Positions 12,101-21,100 of a stretch of 64,000 nt of DNA are shown piece by piece. Numbering within the stretch: the stretch's first letter is position 1; the number at the start of each line of letters is the position of its first letter. Under the pieces are notes generated by a model. It was not told the DNA's origin. It saw only the letters and a list, made by a program, of their open reading frames with translations, and did no database searches. Both the position numbers and the translations under genes were made by a program. Source of the DNA: Lepas anatifera (taxonomy: Eukaryota > Arthropoda > Thecostraca > Lepadidae); the NCBI GenBank assembly GCA_034440635.1, contig JAOTON010001356.1, positions 902,501 through 966,500 on the forward strand. Direction: 5' to 3'.

Positions 12101-15100
12101 ATGAGTGAGTGAGTGGGTGATTGAGTGAATGAATTGATGAGTGAGTGAGTGGGTGAATGAGGGAGTGAATGAATGAGTGCGTGCGTGCTTGAGTGCGTGC
12201 TTGAGTGAGTGAATGAGTGAGTGTGTGCGTGAGTGAGTGAGTGAGTGAGTGAGTGAGTGAGTGAGTGAGTGAGTGAGTGGGAGTGAGTGAGTGGGTGAAT
12301 GAATGAATGAGTGAGTGAGTGAGTGAGTGAGTGAGTGAGTGAGTGAGTGAGTGAGTGAGTGAGTGAGTGAGTGAGTGACTGACTGACTGAGTGAGTGAGT
12401 GTCACTGAGTCCCGCTGTCCGGCAGCAGGCGTCTCCAGCGGGGCCGCAGCGTCAGCGGGGCGTGGTGCGCGTGAACTGCGTCGATTGTCTGGACCGCACC
12501 AACACTGCTCAGTTCGCCATCGGCAAGTCGGCGCTGGCGCTTCAGGTACGTCCCGTCACGTCCCGTGCTCTGTCATGTCCCGTGCCTAATCGTTTATTTA
12601 ATTTCTTACTCTGCCCCCAGCTGTACAGTCTGGGCGCGATTGCGTCTCCTGAGCTGGCGCCCCGTTAACTGACAATCTCACGCGCCGCAGCTGTACAGTC
12701 TGGGCGCGATTGCGTCTCCTGAGCTGGCGCCCCGTTAACTGACAATCTCACGCGCCGCAGCTGTACAGTCTGGGCGCGATTGCGTCTCCTGAGCTGGCGC
12801 CCCGTTAACTGACAATCTCACGCGCCGCAGCTGTACAGTCTGGGCGCGATTGCGTCTCCTGAGCTGGCGCCCCGTTAACTGGCAATCTCACGCGCCGCAG
12901 CTGTACAGTCTGGGCGCGATTGCGTCCCCTGAGCTGGAGTTCGACACGGACTGTATGTCGATACTGGAGGACCTGTACGAAGACCACGGCGACGTGCTGG
13001 CGCTTCAGTACGGGGGCTCTCAGCTGGTGCACAGGATACGGACCTACCGCAAAACACAGCATTGGGGCCACCAGGGCAACGACATCATGCAGACCATGCA
13101 GCGCTACTACAGCAACACCTTCTCAGGTCAGCCTGGCAGCGGTTGTGGGAGAGACGTATCTCCGGCCATCGGCTCAGCGCCGAGGCTGGAGGATGATAGA
13201 CCAGATTGTTTCAGTATGTCTGATTTGTAGCTGATGACTCGTGTTGCTGGAAATTAATTTTTGCTGAAACTAGAAAAAAGTTTGTTTGAACTATGCGCCC
13301 CGATACTAAGCATCTATGTTTTTTCCATATTTTCATGTTTTGTTTAAATGATGACTAATTTGGGATGACGATTATACGTGACTTAACATGGAGACGCTGC
13401 TCAAGCCTTCCTACAGCGGACTGCAGCGCTGGCATTGCGTGGTGTCGGAGTATGGCCCGCCTGTTTGGATATCCCACCGCCTCTTCTGCCGTCAGACTCG
13501 GACAAGCAGAACGCCATCAACCTATTCCTGGGCTGTTACGTACCGGGGCCGGGCCGGCCTCCGCTCTGGGAACTGCCCAGCGACTACCAGCTGCACCACC
13601 GTCCCTCCGACCGCGACATCTACACATGCAGGTCAGGGGCTCCCAGGGGAGGGGGAGGGCTGCGACTACCAGCTGCGCCACCGTCCCTCCACCGGCGAAA
13701 TCTATGGTGGGGAAAACCACTACTCTCCGATGAGGACATACGCCGGGGGGGGGGGGGCATCCACTGCATTCAGACCTGGACATTACGGATGTGAGTTGGG
13801 GCAATTCTCTGTCAGATCGCCACATATTTGCTACTCAGAGATATGGGTCGGGGAGACGGCCCGGGGAATGGGAGAGGGAGGGGGACTGTGATGAGGACGA
13901 CATACAGCCGGTTCCATACTGATTGGTAGGTATTAGGCCACGCTCGTTTTTGCGAAATATCTTTCAAGTGATGTTTCCTGCCGACGTCATTGTTGCCTCA
14001 CCTGCTGCGTTTTAACTGGATGCATGAACTGACGTGCAGAAATCACTTCATCGGGTCCAAAATTCGGAAATAATTGAGAAAAGACGCCGAAAATCATCGG
14101 GACCAGCGGAAACAGTTTCTTGTCCATAATTTTCCAAATAAACGTCTCATCCAGTTCGTAGGGGCCCACATTTAAAGCGCTCGTCAAAATGCATTACCAG
14201 AGACGCAAACTTTTTTGAGAAGTGCAATCGTTTTTAAGGTATTTCGTAAAACAACTGACACTAATACCTACCAATCAGTGTGGAACCGGCTGTACATGTG
14301 TTGAGTCGGTGCAGGTTACCGTTTTGGAGTTGAACCATTGTTGTTCTTCTTTCACTGTTAGCATCATGTGACCATTGTAGTTTCTTGACCCATGTTAAGC
14401 ACCCAGATTTGAATGTCCTTAGATACTACAACACTTTTCGAGTTCATCCACTCTGAGAGTTGCATCGATATAGATTATGCAATGGTTACCTCTACAGCGG
14501 TCATCGCGAAATGTCCAAACCACATTAACACGCGCATGCTTACATCTATGATACTCGCCTCTTGTGTTCCTTCTCCCCTCGCTTGTGGTGTATGTATTCA
14601 TTACCGCCGACTGACTGCCTCCCCGCCTCCTTGTCCCCAGTCCCACGCAGTGGTGTATATCGTGTTCCGACCACTGACTGCCTCCTTGTCCCCAGTCCCA
14701 CGCAGTGGTGTATATCGTGTTCCGACCACTGACTGCCTCCTTGTCCCCAGTCCCACGCAGTGGTGTATATCGTGTTCCGACCACTGACTGCCTCCTTGTC
14801 CCCAGTCCCACGCAGTGGTGTATATCGTGTTCCGACCACTGACTGCCTCCTTGTCCCCAGTCCCACGCAGTGGTGTATATCGTGTTCCGACCACTGACTG
14901 CCTCCTTGTCCCCAGTCCCACGCAGTGGTGTATATCGTGTTCCGACCACTGACTGCCTCCTTGTCCCCAGTCCCACGCAGTGGTGTATACCGTGTTCCGA
15001 CCACTGACTGCCTCCTTGTCCCCAGTCCCACGCAGTGGTGTATATCGTGTTCCGACCACTGACTGCCTCCTTGTCCCCAGTCCCACGCAGTGGTGTATAT

Positions 15101-18100
15101 CGTGTTCCGACCACTGACTGCCTCCTTGTCCCCAGTCCCACGCAGTGGTGTATATCGTGTTCCGACCACTGACTGCCTCCTTGTCCCCAGTCCCACGCAG
15201 TGGTGTATATCGTGTTCCGACCACTGACTGCCTCCTTGTCCCCAGTCCCACGCAGTGGTGTATACCGTGTTCCGACCACTGACTGCCTCCTTGTCCCCAG
15301 TCCCACGCAGTGGTGTATATCGTGTTCCGACCTCTGACTGCCTCCTTGTCCCCAGTCCCACGCAGTGGTGTATATCGTGTTCCGACCACTGACTGCCTCC
15401 TTGTCCCCAGTCCCACGCAGTGGTGTATATCGTGTTCCGACCACTGACTGCCTCCTTGTCCCCAGTCCCACGCAGTGGTGTATACCGTGTTCCGACCACT
15501 GACTGCCTCCTTGTCCCCAGTCCCACGCAGTGGTGTATACCGTGTTCCGACCACTGACTGCCTCCTTGTCCCCAGTCCCACGCAGTGGTGTATATCGTGT
15601 TCCGACCACTGACTGCCTCCTTGTCCCCAGTCCCACGCAGTGGTGTATATCGTGTTCCGACCACTGACTGCCTCCTTGTCCCCAGTCCGACACAGTGGTG
15701 TATATCGTGTTCCGACCACTGACTGCCTCCTTGTCCCCAGTCCCACGCAGTGGTGTATATCGTGTTCCGACCACTGACTGCCTCCTTGTCCCCAGTCCCA
15801 CGCAGTGGTGTATATCGTGTTCCGACCACTGACTGCCTCCTTGTCCCCAGTCCCACGCAGTGGTGTATATCGTGTTCCGACCACTGACTGCCTCCTTGTC
15901 CCCAGTCCCACACATAAGTGTATATCGTGTTCCGACCACTGACTGCCTCCTTGTCCCCAGTCCCACACATTAGTGTATATCGTGTTCCGACCACTGACTG
16001 CCTCCTTGTCCCCAGTCCCACGCAGTGGTGGTCGGACGCCGTGATGCGCGCGCTGCCGTTCGCCGCGCTGGAGGCGGAGAAGCGCTGCCAGCACGTGCTG
16101 CTGGTCAGCGGCAGTGACGAGCGGGCCGACTCCTACCGCGAGCAGTACCGGCCCGGCGAGCTCAGCAGCTTCTCCGAGCTCTACGTTTTCAACATGACCC
16201 ACTCCGTCAGGTGGGACTGTGCGGAGAGGCGGACCGGTGCGGTGTTCCAGAGGCTTCGGACTTTGCTAGTTTTCCCAGAGTGCTGTGGGAATGACCTAGG
16301 ACCCTAAAAAGATGATAAAACAGACGACAGACCAACTCTCAGCACCCAAACATCTTCCTGGTCATTCCTGTCGTAAACTTGACATATGCAGGCACCCACA
16401 CAAGCGCATGCTCACAGACATATAAACACGCACCACACACAGTGCTCCCTTGCTCCTTCGGTAAGAGGTTGTTGGGACTGCCAGCACTTTTTGTTTCGAC
16501 CAAAAGTTTACCTTAGGCCTCCAGTCACTCGGTATTTGGAAGAAGTTTACCTCAGGCCTCTAGCCACCTCCACCTTGCACCCCTCGCCTGACGACGGTCT
16601 GAGACCGAAACGTTGCATTTACCTCATCCCACGATTTTTTGTCTTTATCTTTAGCTTGACTTAGCCGTTTTTGGGTATTTTAGGGTTTAGACGTCTTAGT
16701 TTCTGGACTTTGGCTTTTTAGCCTGCAAGTCTTTAGCGCTTTTACTGTCATCTGTTTTATCATCTTTTTAGCGTCCTAGGTCATTCCCACAACACTCTGC
16801 GGTTTATGGCACCCTATCTTCAGCAGGCCTTCCGAGAACTTATTAGTTTTCCCAGATTTGAAGTCTACGTTTTTTTGCGAGCATAGGCAGATGCAGGAGA
16901 CAAAGAGGACTCCTGTCCCCCTGGTTAAGTATTCGGCACCGTCACATTGCGCCTTGACACTCGTCCGTCAGCAGAATGTGCGATGCGATTCGCCGCTTGC
17001 CTTCTCCAATTGGCAGCCCGTTCCTTCCCAAGTGCCCCTCCTGATGGCGAATCTTGAAGGGACAGCATGACCCTGGATGTCTACCTGTCGGAAACCCCAT
17101 TGATTATGTTTAACAATTTAAAACCGCTTTTGTTTAAGTCACACCATGGCTTTTAGGTAGGCTGATTGCGCTTTATTTTTGTGAATTTACACAATTCATG
17201 GTCCCAGTTATGCTGTTGTATTAATCAATATGAATTGCACCACGTCAGCAGGCGTGGCTCTCCGCTGGCAGGCACCACGTGCCAGCGTTACCCTCTGCTC
17301 CTTTAGCAGGGACTACGTTTGAGTGTTACCCGGTGGCCCGTGGGCAGGGACTACGTTTGAGTGTTACCCGGTGGCCCGTGGGCGGGACTACGTTTCAGCG
17401 TTACCCTGTGCTCCGTTAGCAGGGACTACGTTTGGCGTTACCCGGTGGCCCGTGGCGGACTACGTTTGAGTGATACCCGGTGGCCGGTTGGCAGGGACTA
17501 CATGCCGGCGCTGTTTGTGGACGAGTCTCCGTTCGCGGTGCGCACCCGCCGCCGCCCGCTGCCCGCCACCGAGTCCAACGGCAAGCAGTCTCAGCAGACC
17601 ACGCCCGCCGGCACCGAGACCAGGTGACCGGGCCGCTCATTCAAGTCTGCCGCAGTTGTCTGAGTAATAACAATAGATCATAATAGATATAAGAAGTGCA
17701 ATGACGGTGGAAGTCTCTATAAGGGGTCAAATGTTCTTCAACAAAAGGCTGAAGTTTCTTGGTCATCACGCCTATGCTTTGATGTCAGGTGTCAGCATAT
17801 AACATATGGTGAGTTGTGTGGTTTCGGTAGCGGCACTGACCTGACCTGAGGTCGGCAGCGGCTCGGAGGCGTCCGACAGCTCTGATGACACGCTGCTGAC
17901 CCCCTCGGTGGGCTCCGTGCCGTCGGGCCCCACGCCGGAGAAGGGGGCGCCGCTGACCATGGCCAACCTGCTCTCCTCCCCGCAGCAGCAGTACGGCATC
18001 CAACTCAGGCAGCCCTCCAAACTCGACCTCGCCCTCTACAAAAGGTAGGCGCTGGGCGAGTCGGTGAGTGGAGGCGACGGAAAAGGGACGGTGGCAGTTT

Positions 18101-21100
18101 GTGGAGCCTTAGAATACAGTGAAGTCTGTTTTTCTTTTCCTTTCAGTGCCGTTTGTTAGCCTTGGCTCTGCCGGCACCCGGAGAACGCCCCGTCGGCGTG
18201 GCAAGAAATCCCTCTCCGGCCTACCGACTGAGAACTTTAATTGTGGGCGGTCGAAAATGCCTCAAGAATCTTAAGTTATTTCAATCATTTTTAGTTTTGT
18301 TCGTATATGTTTCATGCATTATTTCCTATTAGCAGTACCCGAGCTAGATCTTTTAAATAAGGCCTGCAGCTGGGGCATTCCACCACAAAACGACCAAGAA
18401 AAATGGAAATGACACCATCATCTCTCGGCTTTGCACCAAAATTGGTACCCGGGGTTATCTGGTGCGTAGAAACAAGATCTGAAAGCTTTAGTTCAATCGG
18501 TGGAACGGTTACGGAGTTATAGCCCGAGGCATTTTGAGAGGTCGCCAAAAACCCCAATTGTTCTTTGGTTGATATGACAGAGTCAAAGTACAGCGAATAT
18601 ACTTTTTATCCATGATTGGAATTGCAATGACCTATAGTTTCAGTTTTTGACCCTTACTTTTCATTTTGGGGCTATTTTCAAATTTTTACGTGGTGACCTC
18701 AGGTCACGTGACCTGCTGTGACCCCGAGTATATTAAAAGTTGCAGTTTTTGTTGTAGTACATTTGATTTCAATCACTTTTCTTTTAATACAGAAAATATA
18801 AAAAATTGTTTTATTATAAGTATGTCAAATAGGCCCGGATGTCCCAGGTGTTTTGTAAAATATGTGCTTTCTGTTTTTCAATACCAGTTTCGTCCCCCCA
18901 AAAACGCATCGAGAGTCATCCTAATGTAATGCTTGCCGAAAAAGACGTTGGTGTTGATGGCTTTTAATCTATTAACACCCGCCCCGGTGGGCCTCCGAGC
19001 CACCTTCACCCTGGTGGGGGGGGGGGTTAAACACCCCCTCCTCGAAATCGGTTCCTATGCGGGATAGCGAATAAACGCGAAGGCTGTTAAATAGCTCATA
19101 TGAATTAATGAAGAAATTACATCTGTCACTTTTTAGCTCAGGCCGATATTCAGGTCATGCTAGGTCAAAGAAAGTGGAATATTAGAGAAGAGTTTCCGGG
19201 CTTTAGCGTCTGGCAGAGTGAAGCTAGAATCATTTTGTTGGCACCATTCGCTCCTCCCGTTACAGCGAATCAAATCTACCATATGGCTATACTAGGTCAA
19301 CATGTAAAAATGACCTGACCTTATGTTAGGTCAAGGTCACTATCCAACCTAGCGTAGTCAATATGCATATCAATAGACTCGCAATAGCAATCCAGACGTA
19401 ATGGTATCAAAATAAAAGCGTCATCATCATTTCCTGGAAAGTTTTTGACCCAAGTCTGAAACCTGCTTTAGTAGCCCCAGATGACCCCTCAAAGGTAACA
19501 GGTAAAAATTGCATTATGAGCCTGAAAACGGGCCCAGGATACTACGACTTGGGGAATACGAAGGTATTCGCAGCTGTATCTACACAAATACAGCCCAACT
19601 CCTGTTTTCCCCACGCATTTCCAATGGAGAGGTCATGATCCGTACCTAACTCTAAGTCATCGATATGAAAAATCTCGGAATATATTTTGTAGTACTCGGT
19701 GGGCCCATTATGTAGCATAAGTTTGAATCCGAAAGATTCACCAACTTCTTACTTATGCCACCTTGAACATTTCTGGAGGTGAGGTCACTTTGCCTGCACT
19801 GGTGACCTGACCTGAGATGACTTAACCTTAAATTTTTAGGGAAGTTGCGGAAGTTATCAAGAATAAGGCGTGCCAAGTACGGCGGCGCTTCAGGCCGCCG
19901 TTTTTCGTGCCACCGTAAAAACCTGAGGGACTGTTCAAACAAGCCCCCCCACCGGGGCGAGGTTTAAGCATAAGACAGGGGCTCGTGACATTAAATGGCA
20001 TTCAGCGACCCCGTCAACCTCACGTCAATATTCACATTACTATGACGAGAAAATGGCATCTCTTTTGACCCAGTGCGTCGAAATAAGTACTGAGCACTTA
20101 CCTTTGTCCTGTTTTATGTATGATCTACTCAAGGTTATTGGAAGTCATGGCCAAGACAGAACTGCCTTTTTTCTTGCTTCAAAGTACACGGTTAAAAACA
20201 GCTGCTAGCTAAAAAAACTCATGGTATGTTTTCTGAACCACAGTCAGTATGAGCACAGTTAACACGCGCCCCGCTGGGGGGAGAAATTCGCCCCCTCCTG
20301 GTTTTTCCCAGATAGCTCAAAAACAAAGAGATGCAGAGCAGCGAAACTTACGGTACCGTATCCCTGATCAATTTTACACATCCGACCAATTTTTTTAGTT
20401 AAGGCCATGTCAGGTCAAGGAGCTATTCAGGGTCAAGTGACCCGACCTCAAAAACTAAAATTACGAGTTTGAAGCAGCGCCCAGGGAACATTAGCAAACC
20501 GATCAGTTTGAAACTTCCACAACAATATGATAAAGTCATTAGGGTCTAAAAATGTGCTATTTCGGAATTTTGATATTGGTGACCTAAGGTGGGGTCAATT
20601 TTTTGGTCACCCCATTATAAGTCTATGGTGAAAAATGGAATGGACTCATTTTCAGGAAATACTGGATAGATAAGGCTTAAAATCCTCAAACTGTCTATTC
20701 TTGCCACGATCTTGATCATAAAGCTGAGTTTTTGAGCATCTGACCTCTCAAATGTCATGTCATATCAGGTCACCGTACCCTTATTGTGAAGATATCCGGT
20801 TGCATACCGCATTAGGACGACGTGGTATCTGTAATAAACGTTCAGTCAAGAGGTGTTGTTTGGTATATCCTGTAGTTCTGTAATTTGGCTGGTCTATCAC
20901 AAAATTAGGCTCATTATTCTGCCCTGTATCGTATCGTGATTGTCTTTTGTACGGACCTATGTGTTTTGCTTCTTCCTCTCATTTCGGTCTACCAGGCAAT
21001 TTTGACTGTTATTGGTCTGGAAACAAATGACAATACATTTATGTATGCTGTATGTACATTTATGTATGTGTAACATACACTGGTCATTTCAGATCAGTGT

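Noticed and set aside
14419..16202. Open frames of about 490-530 residues on the minus strand
   Set aside because: They are read-through of the 55-bp array; all three frames are open because no stop occurs in the unit, and the true exon is on the plus strand.
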